From the NCBI GenBank assembly GCA_964630455.1, contig CAZVVA010000103.1, positions 1-13,481 of the forward strand: a stretch of 13,481 nucleotides of DNA, in the 5' to 3' direction. A model generated the notes under the pieces. It had not been told where the DNA came from and did no database searches. It saw only the letters and a program-made list of their open reading frames with translations. The translations under genes were made by a program, and so were the position numbers. This DNA comes from JAUWMI01 sp964630455 (GTDB lineage: Bacteria; Sumerlaeota; Sumerlaeia; MWCT01; JAUWMI01). Positions 6,861 through 13,481 of this stretch are shown here, in pieces. Each line of letters begins with the position of its first letter. The first letter of the stretch is position 1.

Positions 6861-6890
6861 ATTATATAGCGCACATCCGGGAATTGTCAA
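6861..6890 (-). promoter_or_regulatory. Consensus sigma70 promoter for the stand-alone domain gene
   Basis: Read on the minus strand, TTGACA (6890-6885), an 18-bp spacer, and TATAAT (6866-6861) are both perfect consensus hexamers. The predicted transcript starts near 6854, about 60 nt before the ATG at 6793. The region 6794-6988 holds nothing else that I can name. The promoter separates this gene's expression from the glycosyltransferase gene upstream. Confidence 0.7.
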
Positions 6891-6988
6891 GTCTGAACCA
6901 GAAGAACAAACTGTATAACGAGTTGTGACAAACTATAATTGAAAGGTTGCAATCATAACACGAACAAATACAAAACGTTAGGGTAATA

Positions 6989-8419
6989 CTAGCTTCTTCC
7001 CCTTGACCGTTGTGCTTTGGGAGCGAAGAAAACTTCGCGCAGGTTTAAATCTTCAAAAAAACACCTCCGTAAGTATCTTCGGTACTTAGTCCACGAAATG
7101 TGGCGGCTCTTTGGATGCCAGTTGAGGTGCTTAAGAATAGCTTCCTTTGTGCATCCTCCTTTCTTCTTTATTAGCGCTTCGATCTTGCTCACCACTTGGC
7201 TTTGCCGCGTTATCTCCATGGTAGCGGCATCAGTTAGTTCAAAATAACGAATCCAATCCTCTACGCGCGTTTCCCAATCGTAAAATGCGCGAATTCTTCG
7301 GGAAAAGGTTCTTATCCTCTGCCTTTCTTTGTCCAGATTATCGAACAGAGCCTCCAACCGCACAGAAAATGTTCCACGATAATAAAAATATCGCTGCAGA
7401 ACGTTATCATGCTCACTACTCGGTAAGCCCTCGAGCACCATCTCAGGAAAGAAACTTGATTTGTTGAATAAAGGGATACACTCGGCGGCAAGTGCCTCGA
7501 TCGCTGCCAGCGACCACTGATTCGAGCCATCATGACATCCGGCCACAATATCAGCTTCCCAGAGGGCCTTAAGGTAATCTTTGCGGTCGAATCGCCGCAC
7601 ATTAACGAAAGGATATTTCTTCGGGTAATTCTTAACGTAGTCATAGTCGCTGGGATTGGTAAGAAGAAGACGAAAGTCTCGCCGCCTTTCCCAAAGCTGA
7701 GCAAGATGAGTCTCCACCAATGATTTGAAGCCTGTGTACTTCTGGGCCCGGAAGGGGAAAATAATCGTCTTTATTCCTGAGCGCTTTGAACTGCGGGCGG
7801 ACAGGATTTCTCTGCAATTGACCCCCGGACGAATTGGGATAAGTTTCTTCTCTATCTCATGAATTGCTGCTGAGTTGAACCATCTTTTGGCTTCTGACAG
7901 AATTCGTCCCTTTCCATATAGCGAATTACAACCGGTCACCCGCGAGAGAAGAATGCTTGTTAAAATGCTTATCGTTGCGGGTATGTTCCATCGATTCTTG
8001 ATATTGTCGTGTCTCTTCCAATCCATCCAATGTACATAGCCAAACGAGTGAATATCAAAGAAGTGTACTTTGTTGAAGAACTCCAAAAGAGCTGGGGTAA
8101 GCTCCGGTTGATTTACGAACAGGACATCAAAGTCGATTTTTTTGAACTCTAAAAGCTTCCGCAGTTCATGCACGTCAAAATGAAATGCCCCTCCCTGTTG
8201 CCGCGCTACCAAGTTTATCGGGATAAGTTGAACATTGGAATGGTGCAGATCACGTTGAAACAAAGACACAAGTTCTGTGGGAAGCAGTATGTAAAAGAGG
8301 AAGTCCGGCCTCTTAGAAAGCACGCATGATATAAGCTCTTTTTGCAGCTGTATTCCAGAATCAGCGTCAGGATTCCGACGGTTCGAGAAGTTTAGAATGT
8401 CTAAAATACGAATTGCCAT
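6989..8419 (-). CDS. GT-B-type glycosyltransferase with a basic C-terminal tail
   Basis: 476-aa protein that I read as a GT-B (GT4-like) glycosyltransferase. The N-terminal half starts 'MAIRILDILNFSNRRNPDAD'. The C-terminal half has 'TIIFPFRAQKYTGF' (about 218-231), where GT4 enzymes bind donor phosphates. It also has 'LWEADIVAGCHDGSNQWSLA' and 'AAIEALAAECIPLF' (305-318), the family's E-x7-E/'EA-A-G-P' region. Residues about 405-476 follow the usual end of the fold and are rich in Lys and Arg. 'TKEAILKHLNWHPKSRHISW' there looks like a helix-turn-helix or other nucleic-acid-binding tail. No membrane segment is seen. Acceptor and donor are unknown. It shares strand and AT-rich composition with the stand-alone domain gene, so it belongs to the island, but a link to the gasdermin is unproven. 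The start has only a weak ribosome site. Confidence 0.65.
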   Translation of the reverse strand: MAIRILDILNFSNRRNPDADSGIQLQKELISCVLSKRPDFLFYILLPTELVSLFQRDLHHSNVQLIPINLVARQQGGAFHFDVHELRKLLEFKKIDFDVLFVNQPELTPALLEFFNKVHFFDIHSFGYVHWMDWKRHDNIKNRWNIPATISILTSILLSRVTGCNSLYGKGRILSEAKRWFNSAAIHEIEKKLIPIRPGVNCREILSARSSKRSGIKTIIFPFRAQKYTGFKSLVETHLAQLWERRRDFRLLLTNPSDYDYVKNYPKKYPFVNVRRFDRKDYLKALWEADIVAGCHDGSNQWSLAAIEALAAECIPLFNKSSFFPEMVLEGLPSSEHDNVLQRYFYYRGTFSVRLEALFDNLDKERQRIRTFSRRIRAFYDWETRVEDWIRYFELTDAATMEITRQSQVVSKIEALIKKKGGCTKEAILKHLNWHPKSRHISWTKYRRYLRRCFFEDLNLREVFFAPKAQRSRGRS

Positions 8420-8517
8420 TTACCGTATACCCTATTGCCCAAGCCATAGATTGTTACAAATTCCGGGAACAGGAGCCATGTCTATCTTTCTCATATCCTT
8501 CGCAAAAGAGCTTTTTT

Positions 8518-8564
8518 GGCCTTAATACCGTCTGATCCGCCTTTGACCGTTTTCAGACCACGTT
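8518..8564. repeat. Island-boundary repeat, right copy
   Basis: GGCCTTAATACCGTCTGA (8518-8535), then 22 bases, then CCACGTT (8558-8564). The left copy at 3251-3275 lacks the 22 bases. GTCTG and CAGAC flank that insert as an inverted repeat, so the left copy may have lost a hairpin. The rest of 8420-8595 shows no gene. Confidence 0.55.
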
Positions 8565-8595
8565 CTCAGCGGCGGCATTTTTACAAATAACATCC

Positions 8596-9417
8596 TTACG
8601 GTGCGTAGGCTTTGCGGACGGGAATCTGTGTGCGATCGAAAGGTTTGTATGCTTCGATGCTTCCGACACGTGCAAGCCGGACCCAATTCCGCAGCACTTT
8701 GCCCCCTGAGTCGCTGAAGTGTTCAGTCAGAAACCCGACGCCTCTCCGGTTTGAAGAGAAATACTCCATACCGGCAATTTTTCCTTCCGGGTCGCGTTCC
8801 CAGCCGATGAAAATCACCGAGTGACCGGTCTTGTTGTTGCGACTAAAGTCGCAGAAGTCGCCTGGTTTTGCCTCTTCCCAGTCAGTGATTTTTCTACCAA
8901 GCCCGTAATATTCAATAGCCTTCTGGGGGCTGTCGCCTTTGCCTTCGATATACCAGAACTGGAGCATGTTGAACAGGTCATGGAAGCTCATCCCATTAAA
9001 ATCGTCAGCGTCAAGTCCCTTTTGAATGTTGCGCAGTTGCATGGCACGCACGAAAACCTCAAACGTCAACCCGCAACAATAGCTGGATCGTGTATTATCG
9101 GGATGTGCCTTGGTCACAGCCCGGCCTTTATAATAAAGGACCTGAGTAGTCCCCAGGTAAACGTCGTACTCCAGAGGCTTACAGCGGTAGGGATACGCAT
9201 CAGCCTCAAGCGGATAGGCGTCGATAACCTTGAGTACGTAAGGATTAAGCGAATCCTCGGAATCATCAATAACTGGCGTTGCCCGCGCAAGAAACCTGTC
9301 CACGGGCGAGAAATTTCGTCCATCCACTGGATAGGGGCGGATGACAGAACATCCTATCGCCAGCAATGCAACACCAAGCACCAAACTCACCACCCAAATC
9401 GTTCTGCATCTCGACAT
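8596..9417 (-). CDS. Lipoprotein with an NlpC/P60- or CHAP-like cysteine amidase domain
   Basis: 273-aa exported lipoprotein. A short basic N-terminus and hydrophobic stretch end in the lipobox LAIGC (Cys23), so the mature protein should be anchored to a membrane outside the cytoplasm. The C-terminal half has 'RSSYCCGLTFEVF' (Cys114/115) as candidate nucleophile, then 'KPGDFCDF' and 'GHSVIFIGWERD' (His199). This is the order and spacing of NlpC/P60 or CHAP papain-like amidases, which act on peptidoglycan peptides. ATG 9417 is preferred because GAGGAGGT lies 6 nt upstream; GTG 9423 is too close to it. The substrate is not deducible. The gene lies just outside the AT-rich island and has ordinary composition for the flank. 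Confidence 0.7.
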   Translation of the reverse strand: MSRCRTIWVVSLVLGVALLAIGCSVIRPYPVDGRNFSPVDRFLARATPVIDDSEDSLNPYVLKVIDAYPLEADAYPYRCKPLEYDVYLGTTQVLYYKGRAVTKAHPDNTRSSYCCGLTFEVFVRAMQLRNIQKGLDADDFNGMSFHDLFNMLQFWYIEGKGDSPQKAIEYYGLGRKITDWEEAKPGDFCDFSRNNKTGHSVIFIGWERDPEGKIAGMEYFSSNRRGVGFLTEHFSDSGGKVLRNWVRLARVGSIEAYKPFDRTQIPVRKAYAP

Positions 9418-9423
9418 AATCAC

Positions 9424-9431
9424 ACCTCCTC
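9424..9431 (-). promoter_or_regulatory. Strong ribosome-binding site deciding the lipoprotein start
   Basis: The minus strand reads GAGGAGGT, 6 nt before ATG 9417 and directly abutting GTG 9423, so only the ATG is properly spaced. Confidence 0.8.
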
Positions 9432-9528
9432 AAAATAAGATAAGTATTGTCAAAACCTAACCAAATATTCGCCGCAACAAAACAGGACAGACCAATTTCT
9501 AAGAGCTCCTAACAAAAAGAACTATCAA

Positions 9529-9650
9529 ACCACGACGGCACGACACAAATGCGCCTTAACCGCATTAAGAATTCAGAATGTAGGGCGACTCGCCCGCCGC
9601 GGCGGGTCGCCCCTACTCCCGTCGTGTACGTTGTGTCGTAGTGTTGGAAT
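9529..9650. repeat. GC-rich palindromic repeat element, copy 1 (downstream of rarA)
   Basis: The core at 9580-9616 is an imperfect palindrome starting GTAGGG and ending CGCCCCTAC around a CCGCCGCGGCGG centre. It is followed by GTGTACGTTG and a TCG-AGTG block. The segment 9580-9650 recurs at 11416-11486 in the same orientation. Outer inverted arms CGACACAA (9541-9548) and TTGTGTCG (9631-9638) make a larger MITE-like fold. It occupies most of the 300-base gap between the lipoprotein and rarA. Confidence 0.75.
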
Positions 9651-9652
9651 GT

Positions 9653-9703
9653 TTAAAAAGGCAACTTGCCCCGCTTCCTTTCTTAAAAAAGTAGCCTGTC
9701 CCC
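9653..9703. repeat. Two similar A-run/TGYCCC motifs near the rarA stop
   Basis: TTAAAAAGGCAACTTGCCCC (9653-9672) and TTAAAAAAGTAGCCTGTCCC (9683-9702) are similar tandem motifs. Sequences of this style often accompany REP-type transposase debris in uncultured bacteria, but no transposase is present here. Confidence 0.4.
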
Positions 9704-9720
9704 CTTTACCAGCGGTGCAG

Positions 9721-11064
9721 TCAGGAGGATTTCTTTTTCACTTCCTTTTTCTTTTTCTCCCACCACTCGATGCGCTTTTTGATTTCCTTTTCGAAACCAA
9801 AGCAGCCAGGCACGTAAAATTTCTTCTTCTTGATCTCGTCGGGGAGATAGTCTTGCGGGGCATAGTGTTCAGGCGCATTATGGTCGTACTGGTAATCCTT
9901 CCCATATCCGAGCCCTTCCATAAGTGCAGTAGGGGCATTGCGAATGACGAAGGGTACAGGGAGGGCGCCGGAGCGCTGAATCTCGCTCTGTACTTCGTTA
10001 AAGGCAACGTAGGTGGAGTTACTCTTCGGTGCAGTGGCAAGGTAGAGAGCGGCCTGTGCGAGGGCGAGTTCGCCTTCGGGCGAGCCGAGTGATTCGTACG
10101 CTTCCTTTGCCGCCATAGCGACGACCAGAGCCTGGGGGTCAGCATTGCCGATGTCTTCGGAGGCAAAACGAATCATGCGGCGTGCCACATAGAGAGGTTC
10201 TTCGCCGGACTCGAGCATACGTCCGAGCCAATAAAGCGAGGCGTCGGGATCGCTGCCGCGAAGGCTTTTGTGGAAGGCAGAGATCAGGTTGTAGTGTTCT
10301 TCGCCGGTTTTGTCGTACGTGAGTTGCTGGCGCTGGCTGAGCTCCTTGATAATGTCGTGAGTGATGTGAATTGGTTGGGCAGGATCACTTCTGAGCGACA
10401 TGACGGCGAGTTCGATGAGATTGAGTGCGCGCCGGGCATCACCATCTGAGAGTCGGATAATGAGCTCGAAAATCCCCTCGTCGCACTCGATCTGCCATTT
10501 ACCGAGCCCTCGTTCTTTGTCTTGAATCGCGCGCTCGAGGATAATTTTTAGTTCTTCCTCGCTGAGGCGATTGAGCACGAACACGCGGCAGCGCGAAAGC
10601 AGCGGCGAGATGATAGAGAAGGAAGGGTTTTCCGTGGTGGCACCGATAATAATAATCGTGCCGTCCTCGACGAACGGCAAAAAGGCATCCTGCTGGATTT
10701 TATTAAAGCGATGCACTTCGTCAATGAAGAGGATTGTATTGCGATTGTGCGCGGTGCGATTGAATTTAGCCTGCTCGATGACGCTCTTTATCTCCTTGAT
10801 ACCTGAGGTGACAGCGCTGAGGGATACGAAGTCGGCCTGAGTTAGGTTGGTAATAACCATAGCGAGGGTAGTTTTGCCTGAGCCGGGCGGTCCCCAGAAG
10901 ATCATCGAGCAGAGCTTGTCCTCTTGAATGAGCTTACGCAAGAGGGAGCCTTCGCCCAGGAGCTGCTCCTGGCCGACGAATTCACCGAACGTGCAGGGAC
11001 GAATGCGATCGGCTAGCGGCGCAGCGTCGGATTCTTTGGAATTGTGTGGCTGAAATAGACTCAT
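9721..11064 (-). CDS. rarA: Replication-associated recombination protein RarA (MgsA), AAA+ ATPase
   Basis: 447-aa AAA+ ATPase of the RarA/MgsA/WRNIP1 family, related to the clamp loader. It acts at stalled replication forks with SSB. Visible motifs are 'ADRIRPCTFGEFVGQEQLLG', Walker A GPPGSGKTT (58-66), Walker B 'ILFIDEVHRF' (111-120), sensor 1 'GATTENPSF' (141-149) and the SRC arginine-finger motif (157-159). 'LSDGDARRALNLIE' is the sensor 2 region. The C-terminal tetramerisation part includes 'MIRFASEDIGNADPQAL' and 'DYLPDEIKKKKFYVPG'. The tail is unusually Lys-rich, and it is this end that recurs as a fragment at 3166-3252. The start has only a weak GGTGA ribosome site. Palindromic repeats lie on both sides of the gene. 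Confidence 0.96.
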   Translation of the reverse strand: MSLFQPHNSKESDAAPLADRIRPCTFGEFVGQEQLLGEGSLLRKLIQEDKLCSMIFWGPPGSGKTTLAMVITNLTQADFVSLSAVTSGIKEIKSVIEQAKFNRTAHNRNTILFIDEVHRFNKIQQDAFLPFVEDGTIIIIGATTENPSFSIISPLLSRCRVFVLNRLSEEELKIILERAIQDKERGLGKWQIECDEGIFELIIRLSDGDARRALNLIELAVMSLRSDPAQPIHITHDIIKELSQRQQLTYDKTGEEHYNLISAFHKSLRGSDPDASLYWLGRMLESGEEPLYVARRMIRFASEDIGNADPQALVVAMAAKEAYESLGSPEGELALAQAALYLATAPKSNSTYVAFNEVQSEIQRSGALPVPFVIRNAPTALMEGLGYGKDYQYDHNAPEHYAPQDYLPDEIKKKKFYVPGCFGFEKEIKKRIEWWEKKKKEVKKKSS

Positions 11065-11082
11065 TGTGTCGTCACCAGCTAT

Positions 11083-11110
11083 CTTGGGGTTTGATGAATC
11101 AAACCCCTAC
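11083..11110. repeat. Palindromic repeat, diverged copy of the 1179-1206 element
   Basis: GGGGTTTGAT (11086-11095) and ATCAAACCCC (11098-11107) form a stem with a 2-nt loop and are followed by TAC. Compared with the perfect copy at 1179-1206, only the outer left arm has decayed. It lies about 20 bases upstream of the rarA start. The following stretch to 11415 has two short CGCAC/GTGCG-type hairpins near 11154 and no gene. Confidence 0.8.
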
Positions 11111-11415
11111 AAATGCGAATTGTCCTGGCTGGTAATCCGTCTGTAGCGGTCGCACTTGTGCGCCCTAAGCTGCACTTGTGCCACGGCAATTTCGTACTGT
11201 GCTGCTTGCCTATGCGCCCCATGAAAGCAAGGCAGTGTAAAGACTATTCGAGCGGCGATAAAGGTAAGACAAGTATAGCCATGTGAGGTAGGCTGATTCA
11301 ACGACTTTTTCTCATTTCTTCATGCACGGGTTCACATCATTTCTGTTCGAAGTGGCTATTCCTGAAAAGCAGGGGATATGCACGTTTCCGCTTCGCTTTG
11401 CTTGCACCAGAGCAT

Positions 11416-11486
11416 GTAAGGGCGACCCGTCCGCCGCGGCGGATCGCCCCTACGTGTTTTGTGTACGTTGCATCGCAGTGGTTAAT
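11416..11486. repeat. GC-rich palindromic repeat element, copy 2 (upstream of rarA)
   Basis: Same order of blocks as 9580-9650: GTAAGGGCGAC, the CCGCCGCGGCGG centre, TCGCCCCTAC, an 7-nt variable spacer, GTGTACGTTG, then TCG-AGTG. Both copies span 71 bases and point the same way, so rarA sits between direct copies. The rest of 11065-11586 shows no gene. Confidence 0.75.
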
Positions 11487-11586
11487 GTGCCTCAGGCATA
11501 CATTTTAATAGCGTGCTCCAAGAAAGGAGGGGCATTAATCGTCTCACTATGATCTTGTTGAGAAAAGGCAGGGGGTCCTAAGAACG

Positions 11587-12933
11587 CTATTTCTTACTAT
11601 CCAAGTCGCGCATGACCAGACCTGTGAGGACTTTGGGATAGAAGAAGGTAGATTTATGTGGCATGATTTCGCCCTTGGAGGCGATCTTGCGCAGCTGCTC
11701 TATGGGGATAGGGTTGAGGACAAATCCGACGCTTCCTTTGCGCCCCTTTAAAAGACTCACGACATCTTTGATGTCTCGCACGTAGAAGATATCTTCGTCA
11801 TCCAGCTCGATCTCAGGGTTACCTATCCAAACCTGGGCAATGACGTAATTATGGAGTACTGTGACGTCGAGGCTTTTGACATCCTGACTCATCTTTTCTT
11901 CGATCATTTTGCAGAGTTTGGCGGTCTTTTTAAGGGCACATATCACTGCGCGGCCACTGGGGAGAATCATGCCAAAGGCAGTACGGCCTTTGCCGGCCTT
12001 TGCAAGTTCCTTGTAGATAGTGCGTTCAGCTTGATCCGGATTGGCAAGATCAATGGAGATGTCCTTGAGACTAAAGTACTGAGCAAGGTCTTCCATCACT
12101 TCGTCCAGATCAACGCCAGCTCCAAACTCGCGCGAGAGCACGCGATGTGTTGGGAGCACGACCATGCCGTCGTCGTAGAAATTCGACAGAAACACCATCA
12201 GGTAGTCATAGGGCTGACGACCATCGCGCTTGCCTGTGGCTTCGCGCATCTCGTCGCGGTAAGCCAGGGCGGCTTCGTAGCGATGATGGCCGTCCGCAAT
12301 AAACAGCTCCTTGTCGGCCATGAGCTGATGAATCTGGTTAATGATCTTTTTTAAATGCACAACCCAGAGGCGATAAGTCACCTGTTCTTCGTCCACAAAC
12401 GTTTCCCAGATTTTCGCCTTCATGCATTCGTCGAGCACAGAGTCTATTTTTTTCTCGGGATCGCTACAGAGGGCAAAGACGGGACTGAGGTTACAGCGCG
12501 CGGCGCGAAGCAATTGGAGGCGGTCGGCCTTTGGCCTGGCAAAGGTATGTTCATGGCCTCTAATCTTGCCGGATTTGTAGTCCTCGAGTTTTACAAGTGC
12601 GAACAGGCCACGACGGCGGAGCGTTCCCAAGCCGGGCCGACTAAATTCCTGCTCGCAGACGTAAAGACATTTCTTGTTATCCTCCACCAGGATGCCGTCG
12701 CGCTTCCACGTCTGCAGACAGTTCGCAGCGCGGATGTACTTATTGTTATATTCATCGTCGGTCACCTTATCATGACCGAGAATGAGCCGGATGACATTAT
12801 TAGGATGCTGATAATAGTAGTGTCGCTGGCCTTCGGGCGTAATCACGTCGTACGGCGGGGACAGAACCAGACTCAGGTTTTCGATCAGACGTGAATTATA
12901 GCGAGTCCCAACAAATGGAAGTACTTCTGCCAT
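11587..12933 (-). CDS. DUF1015 family protein
   Basis: 448-aa cytoplasmic protein of the DUF1015 (COG4198) family, of uncertain biochemical role. Hallmarks are 'VLSPPYDVI' near the N-terminus (23-31), 'NVIRLILGHD' (46-55), 'RGHEHT' (125-130) and 'FIADGHHRYEAALAYRDEM' (211-229), whose His-Arg-Tyr block is the family's most conserved feature. Length is normal for the family. ATG at 12933 has AGG about 5 nt upstream. Long open frames on the opposite strand here are shadows. Its operon partner, if any, lies outside the window or the gene is alone. Confidence 0.92.
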   Translation of the reverse strand: MAEVLPFVGTRYNSRLIENLSLVLSPPYDVITPEGQRHYYYQHPNNVIRLILGHDKVTDDEYNNKYIRAANCLQTWKRDGILVEDNKKCLYVCEQEFSRPGLGTLRRRGLFALVKLEDYKSGKIRGHEHTFARPKADRLQLLRAARCNLSPVFALCSDPEKKIDSVLDECMKAKIWETFVDEEQVTYRLWVVHLKKIINQIHQLMADKELFIADGHHRYEAALAYRDEMREATGKRDGRQPYDYLMVFLSNFYDDGMVVLPTHRVLSREFGAGVDLDEVMEDLAQYFSLKDISIDLANPDQAERTIYKELAKAGKGRTAFGMILPSGRAVICALKKTAKLCKMIEEKMSQDVKSLDVTVLHNYVIAQVWIGNPEIELDDEDIFYVRDIKDVVSLLKGRKGSVGFVLNPIPIEQLRKIASKGEIMPHKSTFFYPKVLTGLVMRDLDSKK

Positions 12934-13481
12934 GGTGCCTATTTACCTTTGCCTCACTGTTACTTTAGTTCCACACATTGATGTCGAGATGGCCTCTTAC
13001 TGCTCGGATGTGGGAGATTGAACAACCGGGGAAGTCCAGTGCTACAAAGCGCCCAACTAATTCCACAACCGAAGAGCTGAATGCAAGAAAACTCCGCTTT
13101 CGCTGCTTCCAACTTATACAATCTTCATGCTTTGAAATAGGATGTCAATAGAGAACAATGCTTTATTATGAAATTTATTTTGTCAATAACAGGGTTAGTA
13201 ATATAGCCGATGGGATTACTCAATCACCACCCACCAGACAAACAATGTAACGAATGCCAATGGCAAAAACCCCTGTGGAGTAGAAGGACTTCGTCCCAGC
13301 CGCTAGAGACTACTTGCCCTGATATAAAAACACGTAATGCAAATAGTCGACACTAGCAGGAAAATCAAATAAAAAATGGCTCTTTCTCAAATAAGCCAGC
13401 ATTCCAGGTGGTAAAAAGAAATGGTAATCCCCACGCACAAGGCGCATTTTCCCCCTCACCTCCATCCTCTCCCACAAGGGG
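12934..13481. other. Intergenic stretch with no supported gene; truncated repeat at its end
   Basis: No reading frame of credible length, no tRNA-like fold and no strong promoter pair were found in these 548 bases. TGTCAATA occurs at 13143 and 13181 without a matching -10. The last 30 bases (CCCTCACC... then CTCTCCCACAAGGGG) look like the left half of a common palindromic repeat cut off by the window edge. Confidence 0.6.

Noticed and set aside
8821..9438. 205-aa open frame on the + strand
   Set aside because: It is the antisense shadow of the lipoprotein gene, which has a lipobox, amidase motifs and a strong ribosome site.
9529..11486. CRISPR array or insertion sequence around rarA
   Set aside because: The repeats are palindromic, only two copies, far apart, and no transposase or spacer pattern is present.
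11851..12894. Two long open frames on the + strand (167 and 179 aa)
   Set aside because: They are antisense to the DUF1015 gene, lack recognisable motifs, and exist because of the codon bias of the real gene.

Overview
The window looks like a metagenome-assembled contig from an uncultured Gram-negative-type bacterium. It contains a 10-N scaffold gap, a lipobox lipoprotein, radical-SAM enzymes, and dispersed palindromic repeats with GTAGGGG/CCCCTAC ends. I cannot place it in a phylum; a candidate lineage such as Omnitrophota is only a guess from the repeat style and gene mix. No tRNA, rRNA, CRISPR array or transposase gene was seen.

Left flank (1-3076, + strand, relatively GC-rich). This holds rlmN (split by the N gap), then a spore-photoproduct-lyase-family radical SAM gene that overlaps by 14 nt with a nucleoside phosphorylase/MTAN-superfamily gene. 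The nucleosidase could plausibly clear 5'-deoxyadenosine or SAH made by the two radical SAM enzymes.

Central island (about 3166-8566, visibly AT-richer). Its left edge has a remnant of the 3' end of rarA, and related short sequences lie at both edges (3251-3275 and 8518-8564). Inside, a good sigma70 promoter drives a two-gene unit. The first gene is a 261-aa protein that I read as a bacterial gasdermin, with N-terminal Cys4 and a short C-terminal tail. The second is a 588-aa CHAT (caspase-like) peptidase with His212 and Cys258. This is the architecture of the bacterial gasdermin abortive-infection (pyroptosis-like) system: an activated protease removes the gasdermin tail and the gasdermin then permeabilises the inner membrane. 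The CHAT protein carries a C-terminal extension of about 240 aa. A convergent gene (6092-6793, minus strand, with its own consensus promoter) encodes that same extension as a stand-alone protein; 16 of 20 residues are identical in the best block. I do not recognise this domain as a named family. It is the most novel element of the window and a candidate sensor, partner or brake for the protease. A GT-B glycosyltransferase with an unusual basic C-terminal tail (6989-8419, minus) completes the island.

Right flank (8596-13481, minus strand, relatively GC-rich). This contains an NlpC/P60-like lipoprotein, full-length rarA (AAA+ ATPase), and a DUF1015-family protein. The intergenic spaces carry palindromic repeats. 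A roughly 71-bp GC-rich palindromic element lies on each side of rarA in the same orientation. The last 548 bases hold no gene that I can support.
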